The notes below the pieces were generated by a model. That model was given only the letters and a program-made list of their open reading frames with translations. It was not told the DNA's origin and ran no database searches. Positions 7,839 to 16,538 of a DNA stretch of 64,000 nucleotides are shown piece after piece. The stretch comes from CBDCVD01 sp965224015. Lineage in GTDB: Bacteria > Pseudomonadota > Alphaproteobacteria > Rhizobiales > CBDCVD01. The stretch is from the NCBI GenBank assembly GCA_965224015.1, contig OZ245032.1:868001-932000 (forward strand). Reading direction: 5' to 3'. How positions within the stretch are numbered: position 1 is the first letter of the stretch; every line of letters begins with the position of its first letter. The position numbers and the translations under genes are program-made.

Positions 7839-8996
7839 TTACCTTAATAATCCGTTACTGCTTGCATAATTGTAATACGCCAATATACGTCTGACATATG
7901 GGTTGTAGTGCGTAGAATCAAATTCGGTTGGATGAAGATGATACGTCCCGAAATCGCTGTCGTAAATAACGCTATCACTGTAAGACCACAAGTGCCTTAG
8001 AATACCATCGACATTTCCGGCCCCATAACGCAAGTAAGGATCAAATTCCTCAAAAAAATTAAAAAAACCGTTCCGCTTTACCAACTCTTCGGAAAGGGGG
8101 CCGCCGGATTCGAGATATTTAATGAAATAATCAGAATAGGGCTTTTTATGAAAGAAACTGATCGTCACCAACATGCCTTCATACTCAGGGACCCCACAGG
8201 GCGACGGCTTTTGACCGCACCAGGCAAATTGCCTTATCAGTGTCTGATAGGCTTGCTCCAGGCCGTCGCCAAACAGTTCGTGTAACGCAGTCAATACCGA
8301 CTTTTTCAACGCGATATCATAGGGAGAGTGAGTGGGTGTAATTAATGTAATCTCCCCAAGTGCTTTAAATATTTCACTGTTACGTCTTTGCCTGACATTG
8401 GGGAAATAGGTGATTGTTCCAATATTGGCTAAGCGATGATCGGGTAAATCACCTTCATCCATGAGCGCGCGATAATACATCCCAAAGTAAATCAAAATAT
8501 TCGATGATGGATATATATAATCTTCGCGTACATGCTTGTAAAAAATATCTTCCGCGGACGTATTTTGAAGAATTTTTTGATTATAAAAATTAAATATTGC
8601 CAACAAGTACGCGGTTCCTAGTCGAGTAAGAGTGTTATTGTCAAGCTCTTCTACACAGTCATATTGAAAAATAAGCTTGCTTTCCAAATTATTTTCTTGT
8701 TTCAATTTAACCAGGCTCTTTAATATTTTCCACTGTTGCGGAATAATGCGATTATAATGTTTGGAATATTTTTCATTATAATTATGTGTCATAATTAAAC
8801 CGAAATCCAATAGGACAATAAATCCATACCTATTGTTAATATGTAATACTTCGTCACGACTCATGTCTTCATGCTCCAAGCATTTTTCTAGATAAATCTT
8901 ATCTACCGGCTCCAACTCATTAGCCACGGCATTTTTTACAAAAATACTCGATAAGCTTAGCAGTGAAAATAAAAGCAAATATCTATTATATATCAT
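7839..8996 (-). CDS. Exported partner protein B of the caspase-like cassette (putative immunity)
   Basis: A 385-residue protein with a classical signal peptide (YLLLFSLLSLSSIFVKNAVA), hence periplasmic. The body is mostly helical, with a Cys pair in WCGQKPSPCGVPEYEG and a C-terminal THYNPYVRRIL box shared with the 393-residue paralogue at 5044-6225. It begins one base inside the stop of caspase-like gene 2 (TAATG). A near copy lies at 10448-11605; differences cluster in the N-terminal third, while the second half is almost identical. Function unknown; position suggests immunity or an export accessory. Confidence 0.65.
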   Translation of the reverse strand: MIYNRYLLLFSLLSLSSIFVKNAVANELEPVDKIYLEKCLEHEDMSRDEVLHINNRYGFIVLLDFGLIMTHNYNEKYSKHYNRIIPQQWKILKSLVKLKQENNLESKLIFQYDCVEELDNNTLTRLGTAYLLAIFNFYNQKILQNTSAEDIFYKHVREDYIYPSSNILIYFGMYYRALMDEGDLPDHRLANIGTITYFPNVRQRRNSEIFKALGEITLITPTHSPYDIALKKSVLTALHELFGDGLEQAYQTLIRQFAWCGQKPSPCGVPEYEGMLVTISFFHKKPYSDYFIKYLESGGPLSEELVKRNGFFNFFEEFDPYLRYGAGNVDGILRHLWSYSDSVIYDSDFGTYHLHPTEFDSTHYNPYVRRILAYYNYASSNGLLR

Positions 8997-9766
8997 TATG
9001 GGAACTCCGCCTTTTTATATTGATCCGTTCCATTAGGAAAGTCATGATAGTCTTTGAAGTTAATTGTAACCGGATACCCAACAGATTTTAATCCTGTCGC
9101 TTTATTCCACTCCTGTGCAACTATCTCGTTATTACAGCCGATGAATCTAGATTTAAGCTTAGACGTTGTGCGAATCACACTTTTTTTTACCTTTTTGAAT
9201 TCATCCGCGTCAAATACGGCATTTTTATTTCGAGGTCTAATGGGTATTCCTGGATCAATGTGATCTAAATCCAACCAGAGTTCGTTACGTTTAGCAGAAT
9301 GGCCGCTATAATACAATCTGGTAACAGAATCAGCTTTCATGCTATTGATATGGCTAACTATAGAATTTTTTGTCTTAATTCCAATGTATCTGTGCTTAGT
9401 ACTATTACCTGCAATCCATTTCTTAATTCGATCAAGATAATTTTTTGCTTTAAAATGAGTTATTATCCTTTTTACTTGATCGCTAATGAATTTTGGTCTT
9501 TTGTTATCTTTATTATCATCTGTCCACCTCTCGTTATAAGCGGGTGTGTAAACCAGCCAATCAACAGTTTCACCATCTTCCAATTTTATTTTTCCTGAGT
9601 CAAATCCATTGGCGAGGGTATAGTAATACGAATACCAGGCCCTATCGTGGGCGGGATCTCTTGGATCATAGACACCGGGTCCGCCTAAGATAATGATAAA
9701 CTTCTTGGGACATGTTTCACAGAATTTTCCAGCCTTTTCCTTTTTCGGTTTGTCTGGCGGCGTCAT
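8996..9766 (-). CDS. Predicted caspase-like cysteine peptidase-fold protein 2 (putative T6SS cargo)
   Basis: A 256-residue paralogue of the protein at 6222-7157. The first 20 residues are nearly the same (MTPPDKPKKEKAGKFCETCP), the middle is divergent, and the dyad is kept: His156 in TRLYYSGHSAKRNELWL and Cys211 in SRFIGCNNE, 55 residues apart (56 in the other copy). No signal peptide. The gene overlaps the upstream adaptor fragment and the downstream partner by one base each, so the three are co-translated. AT-rich base use sets it apart from the adaptor sequence and suggests acquisition of the cargo part. Peptidase activity is inferred. Confidence 0.6.
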   Translation of the reverse strand: MTPPDKPKKEKAGKFCETCPKKFIIILGGPGVYDPRDPAHDRAWYSYYYTLANGFDSGKIKLEDGETVDWLVYTPAYNERWTDDNKDNKRPKFISDQVKRIITHFKAKNYLDRIKKWIAGNSTKHRYIGIKTKNSIVSHINSMKADSVTRLYYSGHSAKRNELWLDLDHIDPGIPIRPRNKNAVFDADEFKKVKKSVIRTTSKLKSRFIGCNNEIVAQEWNKATGLKSVGYPVTINFKDYHDFPNGTDQYKKAEFP

Positions 9767-10431
9767 CAGATTTTTCCTTCGTCGGCGTTGTAAACATATT
9801 TCTCAAACAGTGCCGTTAATTCAGCTTCGTTTTTATCAGCAAGTGCTGGAGTGAATTCTGTGTGCTCGGTGTCAAACCGCTCTCCAAGCCGCCAGGCACA
9901 GAATACAAAACCCATCAGATCATATTCCGTTGTCAGATCATAATCCTGTGCCCGGGCTATGTGCGTTCTAACAAAGGCTCTGGCCTTTGTGATGTCTGCC
10001 TTGCCGTACCCTTCAGCTTCACCAATCTTTGCCAGCTCCTGCGCCACCATCTCGCAAAAAATCTCCATTTGCATCTGCTCAAACGCCGCCTCATGGCCTC
10101 GTCTGATCAGGGTAAGCGGCCCCGTGGATCGCTGCGCCCGTGCCTGCGACGCTACAGCAAACGGCTCGATCATCGTTGGCTCCAGAGTGCGCATGTCAAT
10201 GCGGTGCACGGTCATGGGAGACGCATCGTCTGCCTTGGCAAAGTGAAATATATTGTGCGCCTTCGAAAGTCCCGGTTCCTCGCACCAGTCCTCGGCGAAG
10301 ATATGCGTGATCGGACCAAAAAATGCCGCAAGCTCTGGTCCGTTGCAGGACAAAAGCCAGACCCGCAAAACCGCCGGATCAAAAAAACGAAACCGCACCA
10401 CCCGACCATCGCTCTCCCACTCAACACGCAA
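9766..10431 (-). CDS. DUF4123 (T6SS adaptor) C-terminal part, copy 2
   Basis: Second copy of the truncated adaptor, differing from 7157-7822 at only four bases (two amino acids: Asp for Asn in the KADDAS segment and Thr for Ile in YDLTTEY). The same N-terminal truncation, TTG start and 16-base distance behind a partner gene are present, so the truncation predates the tandem duplication. It precedes caspase-like gene 2 with a TGATG overlap. Confidence 0.7.
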   Translation of the reverse strand: MRVEWESDGRVVRFRFFDPAVLRVWLLSCNGPELAAFFGPITHIFAEDWCEEPGLSKAHNIFHFAKADDASPMTVHRIDMRTLEPTMIEPFAVASQARAQRSTGPLTLIRRGHEAAFEQMQMEIFCEMVAQELAKIGEAEGYGKADITKARAFVRTHIARAQDYDLTTEYDLMGFVFCAWRLGERFDTEHTEFTPALADKNEAELTALFEKYVYNADEGKI

Positions 10432-10447
10432 GTACCGGCGGAAGTTT

Positions 10448-11605
10448 TTACCTTAATAATCCGTTACTGCTTGCATAATTGTAATACGCCAATATACGTC
10501 TGACATATGGGTTGTAGTGCGTAGAATCAAATTCGGTTGGATGAAGATGATACGTCCCGAAATCGCTGTCGTAAATAACGCTATCACTGTAAGACCGCAA
10601 ACGCCTTAGAATGCCATCGACATTTCCGGCCCCATAACGCAAGTAAGGATCAAATTCCTCAAAAAAATTAAAAAAACCGTTCCGCTTTACCAACTCTTCG
10701 GAAAGGGGGCCGCCGGATTCGAGATATTTAATGAAATAATCAGAATAGGGCTTTTTATGAAAGAAACTGATCGTCACCAACATACCTTCATACTCGGGGA
10801 CCCCGCAGGGTGACGGCTTTTGACCGCACCAGGCAAATTGCCTTATCAGTGTCTGATAGGCTTGCTCCAGGCCGTCGCCAAACAGTTCGTGTAACGCAGT
10901 CAATACCGACTTTTTCAACGCGATATCATAGGGAGAGTGAGTGGGTGTAATTAAAGTAATCTCCCCAAGTGCTTTAAATATTTCACTGTTACGTCTTTGC
11001 CTGGCATTTGGGGAATAGGTGATTGTTCCAATATTGGCTAGGCGATGATCGGGTAAATCACCTTCATCCATAAGCGCGCGATAATACATCCCAAAGTAAA
11101 TCAAAATATCCGATGATGGATATATATAATCTTCGCTTACATGCCTGTAAAAAATATCTTCCGCGGACGTATTTTGAAGAATTTTTTGATTATAAAAATT
11201 AAATATTGCCAACAAGTACGCGGTTCCTCGTCGAGTAAAGGTGTTATTGTCAAATTTTTGTATACAGTCATATTGAAAAAAAAGTTTGCTCTCCAAATTA
11301 TTTTCTTGTTTCAATTTAACCAGGCTCTTTAATATTTTCCATTGTTGCGGAATAATGCGATTATAATGTTTGGAATATTTTTCACTATAATTATGTGTCT
11401 TAATAATTCTGAAATTCAATAGGGCAATAAATCCATACCTATTGTTAAGGTGCAATACTTCATCACGACTCATGTCTTCATGCTCCAAGCATTTTTCAAG
11501 ATAAATCTTATCTACCGGCTCCAATTCATTAGCCATAGTATTTTTTACAAAAATACTCGATAAGCTTAGCAGTGAAAACAAAAGCAAATATCTATTATAT
11601 ATCAT
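10448..11605 (-). CDS. Exported partner protein C of the caspase-like cassette (putative immunity)
   Basis: A 385-residue near copy of the protein at 7839-8996, offset 2,609 bases. Signal peptide, WCGQKPSPCGVPEYEG Cys pair and C-terminal YNPYVRRIL box are all retained. Amino-acid differences concentrate in the N-terminal third (for example LNFRIIKTHNYSEK against LDFGLIMTHNYNEK), as expected if that part contacts a variable partner. Its own cargo gene has been cut off by an IS5-family element, leaving only 41 codons upstream, so this copy may be an orphan. Confidence 0.65.
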   Translation of the reverse strand: MIYNRYLLLFSLLSLSSIFVKNTMANELEPVDKIYLEKCLEHEDMSRDEVLHLNNRYGFIALLNFRIIKTHNYSEKYSKHYNRIIPQQWKILKSLVKLKQENNLESKLFFQYDCIQKFDNNTFTRRGTAYLLAIFNFYNQKILQNTSAEDIFYRHVSEDYIYPSSDILIYFGMYYRALMDEGDLPDHRLANIGTITYSPNARQRRNSEIFKALGEITLITPTHSPYDIALKKSVLTALHELFGDGLEQAYQTLIRQFAWCGQKPSPCGVPEYEGMLVTISFFHKKPYSDYFIKYLESGGPLSEELVKRNGFFNFFEEFDPYLRYGAGNVDGILRRLRSYSDSVIYDSDFGTYHLHPTEFDSTHYNPYVRRILAYYNYASSNGLLR

Positions 11606-11731
11606 TATGGGAACTCCTCCTTTTCATATGTATCTGCTCCATTAGGAAAGCCATGATAGTCTTTGAAGTCAATTGTAACCGGATACCCAACAGATCTTAA
11701 TCCTGCCGCTTTACTCCACGCCTCAGCAACT
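11605..11731 (-). pseudogene. 3' remnant of a third caspase-like gene, truncated by an IS5-family element
   Basis: Forty-one codons ending at the TAA at 11605-11607 read VAEAWSKAAGLRSVGYPVTI and FKDYHGFPNGA, closely matching the C-terminus of the protein at 8996-9766. The stop overlaps the start of partner C by one base. Homology ends at about 11731, where the left end of the insertion sequence begins. The His/Cys dyad region is lost. Confidence 0.85.
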
Positions 11732-12569
11732 AGGTCCTGTTGACAAACTGGGTTTCCAAATCACTTAAAATGTGATTCAAGATAACTTTTGAGGAGGTTA
11801 TCATGACACGTTTGCTGATGGAAGATGCGGAATGGGCGTTCTTTGAACCCTTTATTGTTGCCATTCGCGGCCGCGGTGGACGTCCGGCTAGGGATCATCG
11901 TCGTGTCCTGGACGGCATATTCTGGATCGCACGCACCGGCGCCCCATGGCGAGATCTACCTGAGGCGTTCGGTAAATGGTCGAGCGTCTACCGCCAGTTC
12001 CGACGCTGGACGTTGGCTGGGCTTTGGGAGTTGATCCTGGAGACCTTGAACGAGAGCGGGGCGGCACCCGATCAGGTTCAGATGATCGACAGTACCGTCA
12101 TCCGCGCCCACCATCAGGCAGCAGGCGCAAAAGGGGGGCTCAAAAAGAAGGTCTTGGCCGTTCAAAAGGTGGCTTTACGACAAAGATACATCTGATTACC
12201 AACGCTTTTGGGCTGCCTTTGAGAGCCGAGGTCAGCGGCGGCCAGGTTTCTGACTACAAGGGGTACGACCTCTTGCACGAGGACGCTATAACGCCGGCCA
12301 AGGTGCTAATCGCTGACAAGGGCTATGATTCAGACGCGATCAGGGATGATGTTGAGAAACACGGTGGCGTGTCGATCATTCCGGGGCGCAAATGCCGGAA
12401 AGACCCCATTCCCGTCGATGAGTTCCTTTATGGCTTGCGTAATCGGATCGAACGGTGTTTTAACAGACTCAAGAACGCCAGACGGCTGGCAACAAGGTAC
12501 GACAAAACCGCAGCGAGCTATATCGTCGTTTGTGAAGAATTTCCATTGCATTGATATTGTTTGATTATC
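11732..12569 (+). mobile_element. IS5-family (IS427-like) insertion sequence, 3' end lost
   Basis: The left end begins near GGTCCTGTTGACAAACTGGG, directly after the broken caspase-like gene. An IS5-family DDE transposase follows. No matching right inverted repeat (TTTGTCAACAGGACC) is found downstream. Instead the 3' end passes into a ~50-base segment (12520-12569) that recurs inverted at 47681-47729, suggesting deletion or recombination at the right end. The element is probably immobile. Confidence 0.75.
11803..12554 (+). pseudogene. IS5-family transposase in two frames
   Basis: The first frame (11803-12195) starts with ATG after TTTTGAGGAGG and contains the N-terminal IS427-type motifs WAFFEPFIVAIRGRGGRPA and MIDSTVIRAHHQAAGAKGG (first catalytic Asp). 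The second, in the -1 frame, takes over near 12130-12160 with LGRSKGGFTTKIHLITNAFG, LIADKGYDSDAIR (second Asp) and LYGLRNRIERCFNRLKNARR (Glu). The switch occurs at a GGGGGGCTCAAAAAGAAG tract, so it may be programmed -1 frameshifting as in IS427 relatives, or simple decay. The C-terminus after RYDKTAASY is abnormal, supporting decay. Confidence 0.8.
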
Positions 12570-12686
12570 AGGCTTTTCGGGCCTTCGATATTGCAAGATT
12601 TTGCACGCCTGTGGTTTGTTTCCTTGCAATTTGCGTAACGTCCTTTTCTGTGATTCACTGGTCAAACAAGTGATTTGGAGAGGGAT

Positions 12687-14137
12687 ATGAAGCCAAGAGA
12701 ACCTTTTAAGACCGGTCAGTTCGATATGTTTCGTTCAAGGCTGGATCAGATCATCAACATGGGCCACGAGAAGGCGATTTTAGCCGACAAGATCGATTGG
12801 CAATTTCTGTCGGATAAATGTGAGGCAGTCTATGCGGACAAAGCCGGTCACCCGCCCCTTCCGACGCGGCTGATGGCGGGACTGCATATCCTCAAATATG
12901 CCGACAATCTTTCCGATGAAGAAGTCTGCGCCCGCTTTGTGGAGAACCCGTATTATCAATATTTGTGCGGTGAGGAGTTCTTTCGTCATGATCTTCCGCT
13001 TGAGCGCTCGTCAATGACCCGATGGCGTCAGCGGATGGGCGAGGAGAGGATACAAGCCCTGTTGCAGGAGAGCCTTGCCGTGGCCTTGAAAGTGGGGGCT
13101 GCGAAGCCTTCGGATTTTACCCAGGTGATTGTCGATACCACGGTTCAGGAGAAGAACGTTGCTTATCCAACGGACGCCAAACTGTGTCACAAGGCCCGGG
13201 AGCGGTTGGTTAAGCTGGCGAAGAAGCACGGCATCAAGCTACGCCAGTCCTATGTGCGGGTGAGCAAGAAGGCCCTGATCAAACACCAGCGCTATGCCCA
13301 TGCCAAGCACTACAAGCGGGCGAAAAGGGAATTAAAACGCCTTAAAACCTGGCTTGGCCGTACCATTCGTGACATCAAGCGTAAGATTAAAGGCAACAAG
13401 GCCCACCAGGAGGCTTTCCTGCGGCCCCTGTGGCTGGCCGAGCGGGTGATGACCCAGAAACCGCGGGATGATATTCCAAAGAAAGTCTATAGCCTGCATG
13501 CTCCCGAGGTAGAGTGTATTGGCAAGGGAAAGGCTCACAAGCCTTACGAGTTTGGCGTCAAGGCATCAGTGGCCACCACGCTCAAGCGTTCAAAGGGGGG
13601 TCAGTTCGCCATTCATGCCAAGGCATTGCCGGGCAGGCCGTATGATGGTCACACACTTGCCAGCGTCATTCCCGCGATTGAGGCAATCACCGGTGCAGTC
13701 CTCAAGCGTATTCTCGCAGACGCCGGCTACAAGGGCCACAACGCCCCCTTAAGTCACAAGTTTCGGGTCTTTACCGCCGGCCAGAAACGAAGGGTGACAC
13801 CGGCCATCAAACGCCAGATGAGACGACGGGCAGCAATTGAGCCGGTGATACCAGCGGTATTGGCTTTTTGTACAAGCTGACTTGTGTGTCGTATTGATAA
13901 GACAACGGTTTTACGCTGGGCCAGGAGTCAAACGCAAGGCCCCTTGGTATGATGGGTCATCTCAAGTCAGGACACCGCATGGATCGGAACTATCTTGCTC
14001 ATGAACAAGGCGATGCCATCAACCCGATCCTTGCAGCCGCAGGCTACAACTTCCGCCTTATCCTCAAATGGATCAAGGCTTTTTGTTTCAAAATCTGGAT
14101 CGTGTGGATATTCAATCAATCAGCCAAAATCGCATAG
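12687..14137 (+). pseudogene. IS5/IS1182-type transposase interrupted by a 101-bp MITE
   Basis: Starts at ATG 12687 behind GGAGAGGG and encodes MKPREPFKTGQFDMFRSRLD, then HPPLPTRLMAGLHILKYAD, an IS5-type DDE transposase. Sequence is normal up to RRRAAIEPV, where the frame enters a dispersed repeat at 13849-13949 and stops at 13878-13880. It resumes after the repeat as MGHLKSGHRMDRNYL and ends at 14137. Removing the repeat and one 3-base TGA duplication (104 bases) restores one continuous 448-codon frame. The transposase is therefore inactivated by a recent small insertion. Confidence 0.92.
13849..13949 (+). mobile_element. MITE family A copy inside a transposase gene
   Basis: A 101-base element with ends TACCAGCGG and (complement) TACCAAGGG, flanked by TGA at 13846-13848 and 13950-13952. 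The uninterrupted coding frame of the host gene shows the exact empty site. Somewhat diverged from the other copies in its right half. Confidence 0.92.
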
Positions 14138-14157
14138 TTCACAATCGACTATATCGG

Positions 14158-14276
14158 CTTTATCTTTATCTTTATCTTTATCGTCTCCGCTAGACTGTGG
14201 TGCAAACAGTGTGTCAACACAGCCTAGATCAGCATACGTTGAGTTGTCCCTATAGCAAAATGGGTACACCTAAACG
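14158..14276. repeat. CTTTAT microsatellite and partial family D hairpin
   Basis: Positions 14158-14182 are four tandem copies of CTTTAT. Positions 14227-14276 are a partial family D palindrome (GATCAGCATACGTTGAG paired with a right arm CTAAACG) lacking its right terminal GCTGATC. The rest of 14138-14394 holds nothing recognisable. Confidence 0.7.
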
Positions 14277-14394
14277 CCGGCATCGGCTTTGGCGACCCCA
14301 GCTTTTTGACAGGCGCATTCACTTCACCAAGTTTTTCCCTGTGGTGCGTCATTTCCATTTCTTTCAGTCAATCCCGCCGCGCAAAGGCTTCGTG

Positions 14395-15495
14395 CTACAG
14401 CGTGCTCTTGATCAGATCGTTGACGCGGGCGGCATTTTCCATCTGAACCATGTGGCCGGCATTTTCGATGACAGACACTTTTGCACCCGATACCGCACTG
14501 GCATGAGATACAGGGATCACGTCATCGTGTTCGCCCCAGATGATCTGGATCGGACACGACAAACCGTCGAGGTTGCCGGAGATGCGTTCGATCTGCTTTG
14601 CATCAGCGAACATGTTCAACGACAAGGCATCTAAAAATGCCTGCACACCGTCCAGGCGCTTATATTTGAGCAGATCGTCCACCATTGCGCGGCTGACAAG
14701 ACTTTCGTCGGCAAAGAGCGCCTTGAGGTGCGGCTTCAACTCTTTACGGCTCGCAGAAGACACAAAGCCCGAGATGTAGTCACCGTTGATCTCGTCCCCC
14801 AGACCGGCGGAACAGATAAGTGTCAGCGACGCAACCCTGCCCGGGTGTTGCATGGCCACTCGGCCAGCCACAAGCCCACCCATCGAATGGCCAACAAAAT
14901 GTGCGTCTTCAACGGACAGGTGATCCAACAGTTGCACAACCGCATCAACCATTGTCCCGAGCCCCGGATTTTCTATCGCCTTTGACGATTGCCCGTGTCC
15001 CGGCAGGTCCAATGCATATACGGGCGCACTTTCCGAAATGGCATCTATGTTGAACCGCCAGTTATCAAAATCGCCGCCAAAGCCGTGAACCAGAACCACT
15101 GGCACACCTTCGCCGTTCCTGGCTGTGTAGCAGATTTTGCCGACTGGCAGTTCCACAAATTCATGTGTTGCAGCGGCTTTCCCTTCCTCTTCAACTTCAG
15201 GCATTTCAAATGCATCGACATAAGCATTGATCTCGGCATCAGAGACATCCGCCGGCGCCAAAACGCCCAACAATGCCTGAACAGGATAGATTTCGCCCTC
15301 TTGCCCCACATGCCTTCGCAGGAGGCCGCCATCGGCGGCCTCCACGGCATTTGCGATTTTGTCGGTTTCAACATCCATGATCTCGTCACCAGGCGAGATT
15401 TCGGTGCCTTCTGCAACATGCCACGCCGCCAGGGTGCCCTCCTTCATGGAGAGCCCCCACTTTGGCATGAGGATCGGGGTGATTTTATCGCTCAT
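14395..15495 (-). CDS. acoC: Acetoin dehydrogenase E2, lipoyl domain plus alpha/beta hydrolase
   Basis: A 366-residue dihydrolipoyllysine acetyltransferase of the acetoin dehydrogenase complex. Residues 1-80 form a lipoyl domain with the lipoylated Lys46 in VETDKIAN. Residues 115-366 are an alpha/beta hydrolase fold with VLVHGFGGDFDNW, nucleophile Ser204 in GHSMGG, and a late His in ENAGHMVQ. This two-part architecture is characteristic of AcoC and differs from pyruvate dehydrogenase E2, which uses a CAT domain. It overlaps acoB by 4 bases and ends the operon. No E3 gene is present here, so the complex must borrow dihydrolipoamide dehydrogenase from elsewhere. Confidence 0.9.
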   Translation of the reverse strand: MSDKITPILMPKWGLSMKEGTLAAWHVAEGTEISPGDEIMDVETDKIANAVEAADGGLLRRHVGQEGEIYPVQALLGVLAPADVSDAEINAYVDAFEMPEVEEEGKAAATHEFVELPVGKICYTARNGEGVPVVLVHGFGGDFDNWRFNIDAISESAPVYALDLPGHGQSSKAIENPGLGTMVDAVVQLLDHLSVEDAHFVGHSMGGLVAGRVAMQHPGRVASLTLICSAGLGDEINGDYISGFVSSASRKELKPHLKALFADESLVSRAMVDDLLKYKRLDGVQAFLDALSLNMFADAKQIERISGNLDGLSCPIQIIWGEHDDVIPVSHASAVSGAKVSVIENAGHMVQMENAARVNDLIKSTL

Positions 15496-16508
15496 TGATT
15501 TTTCGCTCCCAGCGTTTTGCGAACGGCTTCGGCAATGCGGTCCGGTGACGGGATGTAAAGGTCCTCAAGCGAAGGCGAGAAGGGAACCGGCGTATGCGGT
15601 GCGGTTACCATTTCAATCGGCGCTTTCAAAGCCTTGAACGCGTCCCGTGCGACACAAGCGGAAACGTCCGTTGCGATCGAACAACGCGGATTGGCTTCAT
15701 CAACGCAAACAAGACGGCCAGTCTCCTCCACACTTTCGACCACCGTATCCATATCGATTGGTGACAGCGTGCGCAGATCGATCACTTCGCAATCAATGCC
15801 CTCTTTTTTCAGCGTATCCGCCGCCGCTAGAGAGTTCGGAACCATCAATCCGTAAGCCACTATGGTGACATCGCTGCCTTCGCGCGCCACATTCGCCTCA
15901 CCGAAGGGGATCGTGTACAACTCTTCTGGCACGTCGGTCTCTGATCCATAGAGATTTTTGTGCTCCAGGAAGATCACCGGATCATTGTCGCGGATCGACT
16001 GTATCAAAAGCCCTTTCGTGTCATAGGCGTTTGACGGGCAGACCACCTTCACACCCGGAATATGGGTGAAAATCGGTGTCAACATCTGACTGTGCTGGGC
16101 AGCTGCCCTGAAACCAGCACCACACATCGCCCGGATGACCACCGGCGTTTCGGCCTTACCCCCAAACATATAGCGGAACTTGGCTGCCTGGTTGTAGATC
16201 TGGTCCAGACACACACCCATGAAATCGATGAACATCAGTTCAGCGATCGGACGCAGACCACAGGTCGCCGCGCCGATAGCCGCACCAATATAGGCACTTT
16301 CGGAAAGCGGTGTATCGATCATTTGTTGCGGATGTTTATGATAGAGGCCTTTTGAGACACCAAGGACACCACCCCAGGCATCCTCTTCACCTGGCGATCC
16401 CGTACCGCCCACAATGTCTTCCCCCATCATGATGACCGTTTTATCGCGAGTCATCTCCTGATCAATGGCTTCGTTGATCGCGTCTTTCATACTAAGTGTA
16501 CGTGCCAT
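15492..16508 (-). CDS. acoB: Acetoin dehydrogenase E1 component, beta subunit
   Basis: A 338-residue transketolase-like E1 beta subunit that, with the alpha subunit, uses thiamine diphosphate to cleave acetoin to acetaldehyde and an acetyl unit passed to E2. Conserved features are MMGEDIVGGTGSPGEEDAWG at the N-terminus, ESAYIGAAIGAA, and the C-terminal TAPHTPVPFSPSLED. Pyruvate and 2-oxoacid E1 beta chains are close relatives; the neighbouring acoX and AcoC-type E2 favour acetoin. Lies 30 bases after acoA and overlaps acoC by 4 bases. Confidence 0.88.
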   Translation of the reverse strand: MARTLSMKDAINEAIDQEMTRDKTVIMMGEDIVGGTGSPGEEDAWGGVLGVSKGLYHKHPQQMIDTPLSESAYIGAAIGAATCGLRPIAELMFIDFMGVCLDQIYNQAAKFRYMFGGKAETPVVIRAMCGAGFRAAAQHSQMLTPIFTHIPGVKVVCPSNAYDTKGLLIQSIRDNDPVIFLEHKNLYGSETDVPEELYTIPFGEANVAREGSDVTIVAYGLMVPNSLAAADTLKKEGIDCEVIDLRTLSPIDMDTVVESVEETGRLVCVDEANPRCSIATDVSACVARDAFKALKAPIEMVTAPHTPVPFSPSLEDLYIPSPDRIAEAVRKTLGAKNQ

Positions 16509-16538
16509 TTTCGTTTCTCCTGTCTTCGCGTTGACGTG

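Larger units (their letters stand above)
7157..11731. repeat. Tandem duplication of adaptor fragment plus partner plus cargo 3' end
   Basis: Positions 7157-9122 and 9766-11731 are near-identical copies with a constant offset of 2,609 bases (7822/10431, 7839/10448, 8996/11605). Each copy spans the adaptor fragment, a 16-base spacer, a partner gene and the last ~125 bases of a caspase-like gene. The cargo genes that follow each adaptor (6222-7157 and the 5' part of 8996-9766) are not copies but divergent paralogues, so either cargo was exchanged after duplication or unequal crossing-over joined two existing modules. Confidence 0.9.

Noticed and set aside
7253..7894. A 213-codon plus-strand frame repeated at 9862-10503
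   Set aside because: It is antisense to the adaptor fragment and is duplicated only because that segment is duplicated; no ribosome site and no recognisable domain.
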